From Nitrospirae bacterium YQR-1 (GTDB lineage: Bacteria > Nitrospirota > Thermodesulfovibrionia > Thermodesulfovibrionales > Magnetobacteriaceae): a stretch of DNA of 64,000 nt. A program made the translations under genes and the position numbers. Location of the stretch: NCBI GenBank assembly GCA_039908095.1, contig JAMOBJ010000015.1, positions 1 through 64,000 on the forward strand. Direction: 5' to 3'. This document shows positions 8,467 through 17,535 of this stretch, piece by piece. The notes under the pieces were generated by a model, which had not been told where the DNA came from, ran no database searches, and saw nothing but the letters and a program-made list of their open reading frames with translations. Position 1 is the first letter of the stretch. Each line of letters starts with the position of its first letter.

Positions 8467-9348
8467 ATGAATCCACTTATATCAATAGTCATACCCACGT
8501 ACAACAGGGGTGAGTTAATTAAAGAAACACTGGAGTCGGTACTGAGCCAGACATATCAGAATTTTGAGGTTATTATCGTGGATGACTATTCAGAGGATGC
8601 CACTGAAAGCATTGTCAAAAACTTTAAAGAAAACAGGATAAGATTTCTTCATAGCGAGGTCAGACACGTCATAGCGGCAAGCCGCAATCAGGGGATAAGA
8701 GCCGCTAAAGGTGAGCTTATTGCTTTTGTGGATTCAGATGATTTATGGTTTTCTGATAAACTTGAAAAGCAACTTGATGCATTTGCCTCCAATAAAGATA
8801 TATTGGTAATATCATCAAATGCTATTTTCTTTCCCGGTTATAAGAACCCGGTTTTTGATTACAAAGAAAATAAAATTGTGTCATTTAAGGATATGGCCGA
8901 TGCCAACATCGTGGTAAACTCCAGCACGATTATAAAAAAAGAGGTTGTTGAGGCAATCGGTTATCAGGATGAAAACATGAAAGCCATCGAGGACTTTGAT
9001 TACTGGTTAAGGCTCCTCAGGTACAAAGACAGGTGTATTCTTACGTTGAAGGATGTATTGGTAAAATACCGGTTTCATGGCGGCAACATCAGCCCCTCAA
9101 GCGGTAACATGCCATATATGAAGGAATTTGGATACGTCGAATATGCCCTCAGAAAGCACCTTGACTTTGAACATGGGCACGTGCAAAGAGCGATAGAAAT
9201 GAGGGGGGAAAAGGCCTATAAATTAGATATAGATGCCGGCTACAGAAGAGGGAACATGCGGCTCTTTGAGTTTTTAAAACATGACGGGTTAAGTCCTGTT
9301 GAAAAAATACGCTCAGTTGCCGGCAAAGCTATTCAGTTCTTTAAATGA
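8467..9348 (+). CDS. Family 2 glycosyltransferase
   Basis: A 293-residue GT-A glycosyltransferase: S-I-V-I-P-T-Y-N-R-G-E-L-I at the N-terminus, D-D-Y-S-E-D-A-T near 40, A-A-S-R-N-Q-G-I-R-A-A-K-G near 75, and the F-V-D-S-D-D-L-W metal site. E-D-F-D-Y-W-L-R-L is the catalytic-base segment. There are no membrane spans, so it is cytoplasmic, and it probably builds a surface polysaccharide. It is divergent from the GT9 operon. The stop TGA overlaps the ATG of a 41-codon small ORF (ATGA), suggesting a translationally coupled unit GT2-small ORF-DUF1848. Confidence 0.85.
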   Translation: MNPLISIVIPTYNRGELIKETLESVLSQTYQNFEVIIVDDYSEDATESIVKNFKENRIRFLHSEVRHVIAASRNQGIRAAKGELIAFVDSDDLWFSDKLEKQLDAFASNKDILVISSNAIFFPGYKNPVFDYKENKIVSFKDMADANIVVNSSTIIKKEVVEAIGYQDENMKAIEDFDYWLRLLRYKDRCILTLKDVLVKYRFHGGNISPSSGNMPYMKEFGYVEYALRKHLDFEHGHVQRAIEMRGEKAYKLDIDAGYRRGNMRLFEFLKHDGLSPVEKIRSVAGKAIQFFK

Positions 9349-9470
9349 TGGGACTATTGATACTGACAGCACTTATACTAATGATGGGCATAGTGTTTGC
9401 AAGGGAAGTATCAACGGACACTTACACCGACTCTGCAGCAACAACAGAAGTATGTTACAATCAGCTATGA
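9345..9470 (+). CDS. Small membrane or secreted protein, 41 residues
   Basis: A 41-codon ORF that begins inside the stop of the upstream GT2 (ATGA) and ends inside the start of the downstream DUF1848 gene (ATGA at 9467-9470). The peptide starts M-M-G-L-L-I-L-T-A-L-I-L-M-M-G-I-V-F-A, a hydrophobic helix ending in an A-R boundary that resembles a signal peptide or single membrane anchor. A polar Thr/Ser-rich tail of about 22 residues with one Cys follows. I recognise no family. The double overlap argues that it is translated, at least as a coupling ORF. There is no strong Shine-Dalgarno. Confidence 0.5.
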   Translation: MMGLLILTALILMMGIVFAREVSTDTYTDSAATTEVCYNQL

Positions 9471-10306
9471 TAATCTCAGCAAGCAGACGAACCGATATAC
9501 CGGCTTTTTATTCAGACTGGTTTATGTCAAAAGTGCGCGAAGGTATGGTGGAGGTTCAGAATCCTTTTAGGGCGGATCAGATAAAAACTGTGAGCCTGAG
9601 ACAGGAGGATGTTGATATTATAGTGTTTTGGAGTAAAAATCCGGCTCCGCTGGTTGCTTATCTTAAGGAGCTTGACGTACGAGGGTTTAAGTACTATTTT
9701 CTGTTTACAATAAATGCTTATCCCGGCACAATAGAGCCGTCTGTGCCGCCGCTTATGGAAGTTATTGACACATTTAGGGGGCTCTCAGACAGAATAGGCC
9801 CGGGGCGGGTTATCTGGCGTTTTGACCCCATCCTGATAACCTCTATAACATCAGAGGGCTACATTGCAGATAGATTCGGTGAAATCTCGGACTTGCTTAG
9901 AGGATACACGGAAAGGGTAATAATCAGTTTTGCAGTTATTGAAAACTACCGGAAGGTATTAAGAAGCATGAAGCGGTTAAGAGAGACGGCAAAAATTGAT
10001 TATTTTGACATCACAACCGACAGCGCCGGCAAAAGACGTATAGCAGGAGAGCTACACAGAATAGCCGATGGGTGTAATATGGAAATTTATGACTGTGCAG
10101 AGGAGGATGACCTTAGTGATTTGGGAGTAAAAGCCGGAAGCTGCATAGACCAGGATTTAATAAGCAAGATAACAGGTATAAGTCTTAATCTTAAAAAAGA
10201 CGGTAGTCAGCGAGGAGCCTGTGGCTGTGTTAAAAGCCGGGATATAGGCCGATATGATACATGCCGCCATGGGTGTGTTTATTGTTATGCCACCGGCTGT
10301 AAATGA
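9467..10306 (+). CDS. DUF1848 family protein with C-terminal CX3CX2C cluster motif
   Basis: A 279-residue protein starting M-I-I-S-A-S-R-R-T-D-I-P-A-F-Y, the invariant N-terminus of DUF1848. The frame extends further upstream, but that part is the small ORF region in another frame. Other family landmarks are V-S-L-R-Q-E-D-V-D-I-I-V-F-W-S-K-N-P near residue 35 and W-R-F-D-P-I. The end is Cys-rich (C-G-C near 255, then C-R-H-G-C-V-Y-C-Y-A), a radical-SAM-like CX3CX2C arrangement placed C-terminally. The biochemical role of DUF1848 is unknown to me. An alternative ATG at 9452 is 15 bp upstream. Confidence 0.82.
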   Translation: MIISASRRTDIPAFYSDWFMSKVREGMVEVQNPFRADQIKTVSLRQEDVDIIVFWSKNPAPLVAYLKELDVRGFKYYFLFTINAYPGTIEPSVPPLMEVIDTFRGLSDRIGPGRVIWRFDPILITSITSEGYIADRFGEISDLLRGYTERVIISFAVIENYRKVLRSMKRLRETAKIDYFDITTDSAGKRRIAGELHRIADGCNMEIYDCAEEDDLSDLGVKAGSCIDQDLISKITGISLNLKKDGSQRGACGCVKSRDIGRYDTCRHGCVYCYATGCK

Positions 10307-10372
10307 ACGAGACCACCATGTTTTTAAAAATTTATATTATGTTATACTGATTGGGTGTGTACCAGGACTTAG

Positions 10373-10816
10373 ATGAAAACAAAAATACTTATTATAGTGT
10401 CTCAGATACTAATGGTTATTGGCGACTATATGGCTCTGTCTTTTATATTTGCCCATTATGTGTTTAGAGCCAAACCGCCTAATGTACTAAAATACGGGCC
10501 TATTAGTGGATGGTTTGTAATTGCAGCAATTGTATTGCTGTTTGTAATATTTTATTTTATCTTGTCTGTAAAAAAAATAAAGAAAAAGCATTCAATAATT
10601 ATATGTTTTTCGCTTTCTTTATATTGTCCTGTGATGATTGCCTTAATGTCTTTGTCGGGCAGACATGAGAAAGCTTTATACGATTATATCTCGCTGATAT
10701 TTTCCCCGGCAGGTATTCCTTCAATGTTGTTTGCAATTGCAGGACTGCTCCTTTCTTTGGTGCCCTCTGAAGAGCTTGGGAAAGATGTTAATACCAGGTT
10801 GCTGTCAAAAGAGTAA
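10373..10816 (+). CDS. Hypothetical integral membrane protein
   Basis: A 147-residue protein with four predicted membrane helices at about residues 5-28, 44-66, 74-95 and 107-130. A basic loop (K-K-I-K-K-K-H) lies between the second and third. No family is recognised. Its last eight codons (N-T-R-L-L-S-K-E) and the TAA lie inside the dispersed repeat at 10789-10935, so the C-terminus has been rewritten by repeat insertion. It faces the HD-GYP gene convergently. A TTATACT box about 30 bp upstream could be the -10 element. Confidence 0.6.
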   Translation: MKTKILIIVSQILMVIGDYMALSFIFAHYVFRAKPPNVLKYGPISGWFVIAAIVLLFVIFYFILSVKKIKKKHSIIICFSLSLYCPVMIALMSLSGRHEKALYDYISLIFSPAGIPSMLFAIAGLLLSLVPSEELGKDVNTRLLSKE

Positions 10817-10935
10817 CGAGGCGGCTGGGAACAAGCGACGCCTCCCCTTAACAGGGGAATCCCCTTTAGGGGAGACGCCCCGGAGCTTGTGACAAAGCCA
10901 ACAAAGTTAATCGAATGAATGCAACTTGGTATTAG
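10789..10935 (+). repeat. MITE-like repeat copy 2, between convergent genes
   Basis: A full-length copy (TAATACCAGGTTGCTG to GCAACTTGGTATTA) with two small internal hairpins (CCCCTTAACAGGGG and CCCCTTTAGGGG). It spans the whole space between two convergent genes and provides both stop codons: TAA at 10814-10816 for the membrane protein, and TAA read on the minus strand at 10932-10934 for the HD-GYP gene. The hairpins could also serve as a bidirectional terminator. Confidence 0.85.
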
Positions 10936-12347
10936 TCGAATTTAAATCTGTGGCTTCTAAACAGCTTAGTACATACATCAACAACTTTAGGCTCAAAGGT
11001 TACACCTCTGCCGGCTGATATCTCATCAAGTGCTCTGATAATTCCAAGGGCTGCCCTGTAAGGCCTATGAGATGCTACGGATTCCACAACATCGGCTACG
11101 GCTATTATCTTTGCCTCAAGACTTATCTCATTTCCCTTCAACCCCAGAGGATACCCTGAGCCGTCAAGTCTCTCATGGTGCTCAAGCACCGTTTTAGCCA
11201 CCGGCCATGGAAAGTCTATACCTTGCAAGATGTCAGAGCCTACCTGTGAGTGCATTTTTATAATACTGGTTTCGTAATCATTAAGTTTTGTCGGCTTGGA
11301 AAGTATCTCGGCAGGCACAATTATCTTACCTATATCGTGTAGAAAGCCTGTTATCCTGATTCCTTCCGTCTGATGTTCGCTTAACTTCAGCACCTTTGCT
11401 ATTTCCACCGCCAGATCAGATACCCTGCGTTGATGTCCTGCCGTGTGAGGGTCCCGCATCTCTATCATAAGGGAAATTGCCTTTATTGTACCGTTTACGG
11501 TTTTTTTCAAATTCTCGGAGGCCTCAGCGAGTGTGTCCTCGGCTTGCTTTGTAACAGTTATGTCTCTGCTTACAACCACTGCGTGAGTTACCTTGCCGCT
11601 GAGATCATAGTAGGGATAGTATGTAACGTCAAGAAACTTCGGTCCAAGAGTATGAAAATTAAACCAGGCCTGATAATTTACCTCCTCACCGGAAAAACAC
11701 TTATCCAGATATCTCTTTATCACACTGACAAACACATCCCTGCCCCAGACTTCCCGTACGGTTTTTCCTATAACATTCACTGCCGTTTTACCGTGGGCCT
11801 TGCCATAGGACGTATTTATTACCTCATAAACATAGTCTCTGTTTATTAACGTCATAAACTCTCTGGATGTGTTTACTATAAACTCATAACGCTTACCCAT
11901 CTCCTCAAGGTTACGCCTCTGCGAGATGTCCTTTACAATGGCTATAAGGCAATCCCTTTTGTTTATGGTTGTAAGTTTAAGGTTAACCTCAGTCCAGAAA
12001 AAATTTCCACTGCGGTCACGGGCAGGCCATTGGAACTTCCGCGCAGTCCCCTCCAAAGCCTGATCTTTTATTTGTTGTAAGTTTCGGGAATCATAGGGAG
12101 GCTCACCGGCACTCAGAGCTTGCAGGTTCATTCTGAGTGCTTCCTTTGGGCTGTATCCGTAGAGGTCCTTCACCCTGTCGTTAACTTCTGTTAAAGTGCC
12201 GTCAACGGCGTCATAGACAAATATAGCGTCACTGACGGTGTTATATATTGCCTTGTATTTTTGCTCTGTCGCCGATATATCACGCTGCTCTGCTGTGTTA
12301 CCTGGCAGTCCAGCCATTGCATCATCAAATTTTTTTGCACTTTTCAT
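10932..12347 (-). CDS. PAS-PAS-HD-GYP c-di-GMP phosphodiesterase
   Basis: A 471-residue soluble regulator. PAS domain 1 (about 25-145) starts at Y-K-A-I-Y-N-T-V-S-D-A-I-F-V-Y-D and ends with a PAC motif (I-A-I-V-K-D-I-S-Q-R). PAS domain 2 (about 150-265) ends V-V-V-S-R-D-I-T-V-T-K-Q-A. The HD-GYP domain follows with H-T-A-G-H-Q-R-R-V, H-D-I-G-K-I and H-H-E-R-L-D-G-S-G-Y-P, all metal and catalytic residues intact, so it should hydrolyse c-di-GMP. Without a receiver domain or membrane span it probably senses a small ligand or redox state through PAS. It stands alone in its operon. The stop codon is supplied by the repeat at its 3' end. Confidence 0.9.
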   Translation of the reverse strand: MKSAKKFDDAMAGLPGNTAEQRDISATEQKYKAIYNTVSDAIFVYDAVDGTLTEVNDRVKDLYGYSPKEALRMNLQALSAGEPPYDSRNLQQIKDQALEGTARKFQWPARDRSGNFFWTEVNLKLTTINKRDCLIAIVKDISQRRNLEEMGKRYEFIVNTSREFMTLINRDYVYEVINTSYGKAHGKTAVNVIGKTVREVWGRDVFVSVIKRYLDKCFSGEEVNYQAWFNFHTLGPKFLDVTYYPYYDLSGKVTHAVVVSRDITVTKQAEDTLAEASENLKKTVNGTIKAISLMIEMRDPHTAGHQRRVSDLAVEIAKVLKLSEHQTEGIRITGFLHDIGKIIVPAEILSKPTKLNDYETSIIKMHSQVGSDILQGIDFPWPVAKTVLEHHERLDGSGYPLGLKGNEISLEAKIIAVADVVESVASHRPYRAALGIIRALDEISAGRGVTFEPKVVDVCTKLFRSHRFKFD

Positions 12348-12703
12348 GTTTTTTTAAGCTGCCTTAATCTGCAAATCTCCTGCTTTTATTATTTTACTCG
12401 TTTATTATAAAAGAATCCACAAAAAAATGTTTTTATAGCAAATTTTTTTAATTTTTTATTGTGTATTTTGGCTCAAGTACACTTCAGAGAGGGTAAAACA
12501 AGCAATCTGAAATGGAATTAATAGATAACAGTATCAATTATTTTAGTACGTGATGCAGCTATAATGCATAAAACAGTAAAAGATATAGCATCAAAATTTG
12601 GTTACAGGGTGCATGTAGTTAATGCACCTGTCATGGTAATTCTTAAAATATTAATGTATAATACAGCAGGGCTTATTTCTTAATGTATTATGCGGAGATT
12701 GTA
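12348..12703. other. Intergenic region between HD-GYP and CHAT genes
   Basis: This 356-bp stretch contains an AT-rich half (12400-12470) and the CHAT gene leader. A 39-codon ORF at 12564-12683 encodes a peptide containing H-K-T-V-K-D-I-A-S-K-F-G-Y-R-V, and its frame is open further upstream without a start codon. It reads like a decayed gene fragment, but I cannot name the parent. The inverted words TGCATGTAGTTAATGCA at about 12611-12627 could form a small hairpin or operator. I see no confident promoter. Confidence 0.3.
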
Positions 12704-14965
12704 ATGAGGCTTATTGCAAAATATTTAATCAAAACTATAGTAGTAGTTTTTTTATTAACTCAGGCGGGATTTTCTCAGGCCTCGTTTGACTTATCTTTTA
12801 ACACCGCCATTATGGAATATGAAAACGGTGACCTTAAAAACGCAACAAAGCATTTCAGAGAAATTTATGAAATCAGCAAGAACTCAGGTAATATTTCCCT
12901 TCGTTCTGAGAGTATAAAGCACCTTCTTAGAGCATACCTGTCTTTAGGAAAGCTAAAAAACATTCAAAGCCTTCTCCCCGAAGCTCTTACCCTCTCTGAG
13001 CAACTGAATAACTCCGCTGTAAAAGCCGAACTTCTTAACCTTGCAGCACTATATTTCATGATTTCAGGAAACATGGAAAAAGCAAAGGAACTTTTCGATG
13101 AAGCTCTGACTATTGCCGATAGCTTGAACAATGCAGGAGTACTGGCTGAGATTTTAAACAATCTTGGAACTTATCATTATTTAGAGAATGATTACAAGAG
13201 GGCTCTGCTTATTTATCGAAAGGCTTTAGACACCTCCTCCACCGGCAGCACATTAAAAGCCAGAGTTGCTGCTAACATGGGAAAAACATACCTTGCTCTA
13301 AATAAAAACAAAAATGCAGCAGAATTTATGACTGAATCGTTAAATAGTTTTAAAGTTTTAAAAGACACACATGAAAAAGCCATCGGGTTAGTCAATTTGG
13401 GGCAGGATTTTAAGACTGCGATAAAGGACGGAAACATCGCTTACAACATTTTTAATGAGGCGGCACGAAGCGCTCGTTCAATTGGAGATCATGCAGCACT
13501 GGCTTACGCATTAAATGAAATAGCCGAAATATATAACGAACAAAAGCGCTACAAAGAGGCGGCTACACTTTTGCGAAAAGCAATTCTGTTGTCGGAGCAG
13601 CATAATACCTATGATAATTTATTTTTTCTTTGGAAAAACATGGGGGAAAATCTGAAGAAAACCGATAATATTACAGACGCTATTGAGGCATATAAGGAAT
13701 CAATAAAGGTAATAGATGATATGGGGCTGGATATTTTCCTAAATTGCATATTTTGCCGGAAAGGCTATTTTGAGACACAGGTAAAACCCGTGTTTTTTGA
13801 TTTAGCGGAATTACTCTTAGAAACAGCTAAAACTCAGACAGGAAACGAAGAGGCGTATCTTTTGGAAGCTCAAAGGGTGGTGGAGCAAGCCAAAGAAGTC
13901 GAAATTAAAGAATACTTTAAGGACTCCTGCATGACAGCATATGAGATGAAATCAACATCTCTTGATAAGGTTTCGCCGACTACCGCCGTTTTATATGTCA
14001 TCCCATTTCCGAAAAAACTTGATATTTTACTAAGTATAAATTCAAGAATTAAGATTTTTTCAGTAGAGGTAACGTCAGATGATTACAAAAAAGAGATAAA
14101 CCTGTTAAGACAAAATCTTGAGGATAATGAATCGAACAACTACATTACACATGCCGGCAAACTTTATGACTGGCTGATAAATCCTCTCGAAGAGGAACTC
14201 ATTCGAAATAATATTGATACCATCGTTAATATACCTGATGGGGCGTTAAGGACTATACCTTTTGGAGTACTTTATGATGGAAAGGACTTTTTGATAACTA
14301 AATATGCTGTTTCAACAACTATAAGTCTTGCATTGACAAACCCTGACGCATTTAATCTGCAAAACGTGCAACTTCTTTCAGCCGGTGTATCTGTAGAGAG
14401 GCGTGGGTTTTCAGGGCTTCCCTATGCAACACGGGAAATTAAAGAAATCAGCGGATTTTTTAAAGGAAGCGTGTTTGAAAACGATAATTTTACCGTCTCA
14501 AGGTTTAGAGCTGAACTGGCGGAAAAATCATATTCCTTAATTCATCTTGCCACACATGGAGTGTTCAGTGGGGATGCCGCAGAGACAATGATTCTTGCAT
14601 GGGATGGAAATCTTACAATCAATGATTTTGAGCAATACTTAAAGATGGGACGATACAGCAGTAAAAATGCCCTGGAGTTGTTGACACTGAGTGCTTGTAA
14701 CACGGCGGCAGGAGATGAGCGTGCAGCACTGGGGTTGGCTGGTTTAGCTGTAAAAACAGGAGCTAAAAGCACTATCGGTTCCCTTTGGTCTGTAAGTGAT
14801 GAGGCAACGCATGAACTTATCGTAGGTTTTTATAAGGAACTCCAAAAGGGGAAACTCTCAAAAGCGCAAGCGTTGAGAAATGCCCAGCTTAATTTAATTA
14901 AAGGCAGGTACTTTGAACATCCCTACTACTGGTCTCCGTTTTTATTAATAGGAAGCTGGCTGTAA
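12704..14965 (+). CDS. Secreted TPR-CHAT domain protein (caspase-like protease)
   Basis: A 753-residue protein. A signal peptide (about 1-25, ending F-S-Q-A-S) precedes roughly eight TPR-like helical repeats (about 30-345). A CHAT domain fills the last 270 residues. The catalytic dyad is visible: His618 in L-A-T-H-G and Cys665 in L-S-A-C-N-T-A, followed by G-E-R-A/A-L-G-L-A and the W-S-V-S-D segment typical of CHAT. CHAT proteins are caspase-like proteases of clan CD. I chose the ATG at 12704, which has GGAG 7 nt upstream; an earlier in-frame ATG at 12683 lacks one. The tpsA gene starts 45 bp downstream, so this secreted protease may act on or with the two-partner secretion exoprotein, an arrangement common in cyanobacteria. 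Confidence 0.88.
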   Translation: MRLIAKYLIKTIVVVFLLTQAGFSQASFDLSFNTAIMEYENGDLKNATKHFREIYEISKNSGNISLRSESIKHLLRAYLSLGKLKNIQSLLPEALTLSEQLNNSAVKAELLNLAALYFMISGNMEKAKELFDEALTIADSLNNAGVLAEILNNLGTYHYLENDYKRALLIYRKALDTSSTGSTLKARVAANMGKTYLALNKNKNAAEFMTESLNSFKVLKDTHEKAIGLVNLGQDFKTAIKDGNIAYNIFNEAARSARSIGDHAALAYALNEIAEIYNEQKRYKEAATLLRKAILLSEQHNTYDNLFFLWKNMGENLKKTDNITDAIEAYKESIKVIDDMGLDIFLNCIFCRKGYFETQVKPVFFDLAELLLETAKTQTGNEEAYLLEAQRVVEQAKEVEIKEYFKDSCMTAYEMKSTSLDKVSPTTAVLYVIPFPKKLDILLSINSRIKIFSVEVTSDDYKKEINLLRQNLEDNESNNYITHAGKLYDWLINPLEEELIRNNIDTIVNIPDGALRTIPFGVLYDGKDFLITKYAVSTTISLALTNPDAFNLQNVQLLSAGVSVERRGFSGLPYATREIKEISGFFKGSVFENDNFTVSRFRAELAEKSYSLIHLATHGVFSGDAAETMILAWDGNLTINDFEQYLKMGRYSSKNALELLTLSACNTAAGDERAALGLAGLAVKTGAKSTIGSLWSVSDEATHELIVGFYKELQKGKLSKAQALRNAQLNLIKGRYFEHPYYWSPFLLIGSWL

Positions 14966-15010
14966 AAATATATGTTTGCGTAAGTTGTTTTAACGCTATA
15001 GGAGACGTTT

Positions 15011-17392
15011 ATGTTACTTTTTAAAAAATATGTTCTCAGTTTTTTCATTGTAGTGTTCATTGTTATATTTCCAGATATATCTTTAGCCGGAATTTCAACA
15101 GACGGCACCATGGGGCAGAGCAGCACTCTTACCGGCCCAAACTACACAATCTCAAGCTCTTTGGGAACAACAGTCGGTACGAATCTTTTTCACAGCTTTA
15201 CAGAATTTAATATATACACCGGGGAGAGTGCCGCATTTACAGGCTCCTCATCCATAGAAAATATTATATCCCGTGTGACCGGAGGCAGCTCATCCTACAT
15301 AGACGGTACAATCAGTTGCAGTTGGGGAGCAAACCTCTACTTTATCAATCCGTGGGGGGTGGTGTTTGGTAAAAACGCAAGCCTTGATGTAAAGGGATCG
15401 TTTTATGTATCTACGGCGGATTATATAAAACTCGGAGGCGGGGGTAAGTTTAGTGCAACTAATCCCTCAGATACGATATTGACCGTGTCCTCGCCTGTGG
15501 CATTTGGTTTTTTAAGCAATAGTCCGGCTGCCATAAAGATAGACGGCAGTTTCCTTGAGGTATCAAAAGGTCAGACCATAGCTGTAGTGGCAGGGGATGT
15601 GGAGATAAAAAACGGGTATCTCTACGCACCGGAGGGGAAAATAGAGATAGCAAGTGTGGCCTCCGGCGGAGAGGCTGAAATAACAACATCCGGCATAACC
15701 GTTGACAGTTTCTCAGCCCTTGGCGATATAAACATAACTCATGACGAGTCAACACGAAAAGAAATAGACAGCGTTGAAATCGGCAATTTGGATGTAAGCG
15801 GTGACGGTGGGGGGTCTATTTATATCAGAGGTGGAAATCTTGTAATGGATGGAGCGATGATAAATTCAAATACGTATGGAGATAAAAGTGGCGGCGTATT
15901 AGACATAAGACTAAAAGGGGATATGAGCTTAGAAAATAGTAGTTATATATTCTCATTTACTGAGGGAGCTGGAAAATCAGGGGACATAACTATTGAAACA
16001 GGTGATTTAAATGTTACTGGTGGTAGTCAAATAGGCTCAGCTACATATGGAACTGGTCAGGGAGGCAATATTACAATAAATGCAAGTGGTACGATAAATA
16101 TTTCAGGATACTATAGTTCAGGTGACAGCCTTTATCGTAGTAGCATTATCACTCGTACATATGGAGATGGAGATGCCGGTAATATTACTATAGAAACCGG
16201 TAATTTAAATATTGCAAATGCTGGAACAATAGCAGCCTCAGCATCGTCATATAGTACAGGCAATGGTGGGGATATTTATATAAAAGCAACCGACACAATT
16301 AATATTTCCGGCTACTATGATTCAGGTGACTATCTTTATTTAAGCAACATTGCCAGTGGAACATCAGGGAGCGGAAATGCCGGTAACATAAATATAGAAA
16401 CGAGCAATTTAAATTTAACGAACTCAGCCCAAATAAGTACTACTGCATACACCGGAAGCACCGGCAACGGCGGTAATATAACAATAAAGGCAACCGGCAC
16501 AATTAATATTTCAGGGTTTTATGACTATGGTACTGCTGTAAAAAGTAGTGGTATTTATACCGTTACCACAGAAAGTGGAAATGCAGGAAATATAACAATA
16601 GAAACAGGAAATTTAAGTATAACTGATGTTGGTGCAATTACATCATCTGCATACGAAGACAGTACAGGTAATGGAGGCGATATCACAATAAATGCAAGTG
16701 GTTCTATCAATATTTCAGGGTCTTATACTACAAGTAGCGGGGTGTATTATAGTGGTATTTTGGGTGACACTTATGGGAGTGGGTATGGTGGAAATTTAAA
16801 AATTACTGCAAACAGCATTTACTTATCGGATGGAGGAGAGATAACCAGCGAAAGTTTATATGGCACTGGAGACGCTGGAGACATTGAAATAAAAACTTAT
16901 GACTCATTGATACTTAATAACGGTAATATTAAGACATCGTCTCAGAGTGCTTCAGGCGGCAATATAACAATAAACGGAAGCAACATCCAACTTCTTAACA
17001 CAAGTGCTGTGTCATCATCCGTAAAAAGTGGAACAGACAAGGGCGGTAACATCGCAATTAATAGTGACACCCTTTGTGTTCTTGACAGCAGCTACATCTC
17101 GGCGGATGCTGACTTAGGATATGGCGGGGACGTAACAATAAATGCGGCAGCCGTGTTTTTATGGGATTCCGGCAGCGCCCTTCATGCCTCATCTGCAATT
17201 ACCGGACAGGAGGGGAAAATAAATATTAACTCACCGCTTTCCGATATTACCGGTTCTCTCATATCCGTTAAGCATGATTTCTTAAACGTTGAAAAAATGC
17301 TTCCCGAAAGCTGTGAAAACAGAAGAAAACAGAGAGGCTCTTTTGTGATTACCGGTAAGGGCAATATAGTACCCAAAATGGTAACGTACTAA
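15011..17392 (+). CDS. Two-partner secretion exoprotein, filamentous-haemagglutinin N-terminal domain
   Basis: A 793-residue TpsA-type protein. The signal peptide (about 1-26, ending S-L-A) is followed by a TPS domain (about 27-200) with F-N-I-Y-T-G-E-S-A-A-F-T-G and the hallmark N-P-W-G-V-V-F-G-K-N-A-S-L-D-V-K-G-S-F. Residues 200-700 are Gly/Asn/Thr-rich right-handed beta-helix repeats, including three or four close copies of a unit of about 60 residues (G-N-A-G-N-I-T-I-E-T-G-N-L-N, then T-I-N-I-S-G-Y-Y). The C-terminus (C-E-N-R-R near 765, then S-F-V-I-T-G-K-G) matches the end of cyanobacterial-type relatives. GGAGACGTTT precedes the ATG. The partner TpsB is encoded convergently just downstream. 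Confidence 0.88.
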   Translation: MLLFKKYVLSFFIVVFIVIFPDISLAGISTDGTMGQSSTLTGPNYTISSSLGTTVGTNLFHSFTEFNIYTGESAAFTGSSSIENIISRVTGGSSSYIDGTISCSWGANLYFINPWGVVFGKNASLDVKGSFYVSTADYIKLGGGGKFSATNPSDTILTVSSPVAFGFLSNSPAAIKIDGSFLEVSKGQTIAVVAGDVEIKNGYLYAPEGKIEIASVASGGEAEITTSGITVDSFSALGDINITHDESTRKEIDSVEIGNLDVSGDGGGSIYIRGGNLVMDGAMINSNTYGDKSGGVLDIRLKGDMSLENSSYIFSFTEGAGKSGDITIETGDLNVTGGSQIGSATYGTGQGGNITINASGTINISGYYSSGDSLYRSSIITRTYGDGDAGNITIETGNLNIANAGTIAASASSYSTGNGGDIYIKATDTINISGYYDSGDYLYLSNIASGTSGSGNAGNINIETSNLNLTNSAQISTTAYTGSTGNGGNITIKATGTINISGFYDYGTAVKSSGIYTVTTESGNAGNITIETGNLSITDVGAITSSAYEDSTGNGGDITINASGSINISGSYTTSSGVYYSGILGDTYGSGYGGNLKITANSIYLSDGGEITSESLYGTGDAGDIEIKTYDSLILNNGNIKTSSQSASGGNITINGSNIQLLNTSAVSSSVKSGTDKGGNIAINSDTLCVLDSSYISADADLGYGGDVTINAAAVFLWDSGSALHASSAITGQEGKININSPLSDITGSLISVKHDFLNVEKMLPESCENRRKQRGSFVITGKGNIVPKMVTY

Positions 17393-17399
17393 TGCGAAG

Positions 17400-17510
17400 T
17401 TGCACTGGATTGTCGCTCGGAGGCGGGAATAACAAAAGAGGGCAACACTTTACAGGGGAATCACCTTCAGGGGAGGTCATTCCCGTGAAAACGGGAATCC
17501 AGTTATTTAT
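17400..17510 (+). repeat. Dispersed repeat family 2 between convergent tpsA and tpsB
   Basis: The non-coding junction contains a repeat whose first 30 bp match 16-45 in reverse complement. An inner GGGGAATCACCTTCAGGGGA segment resembles the middle of the MITE-like family. CATTCCCGTGAAAACGGGAATCC (about 17478-17500) forms a stem-loop (ATTCCCGT / ACGGGAAT) that could terminate transcription in both directions. Confidence 0.6.
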
Positions 17511-17535
17511 TAACGGAGTTAACTGCATAGGCAAT

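Noticed and set aside
12704..14965. CHAT gene as part of a type III-E CRISPR (Craspase) system
   Set aside because: No gRAMP/Cas7-11 gene or CRISPR array is present, and the protein has a signal peptide, so it is not cytoplasmic.
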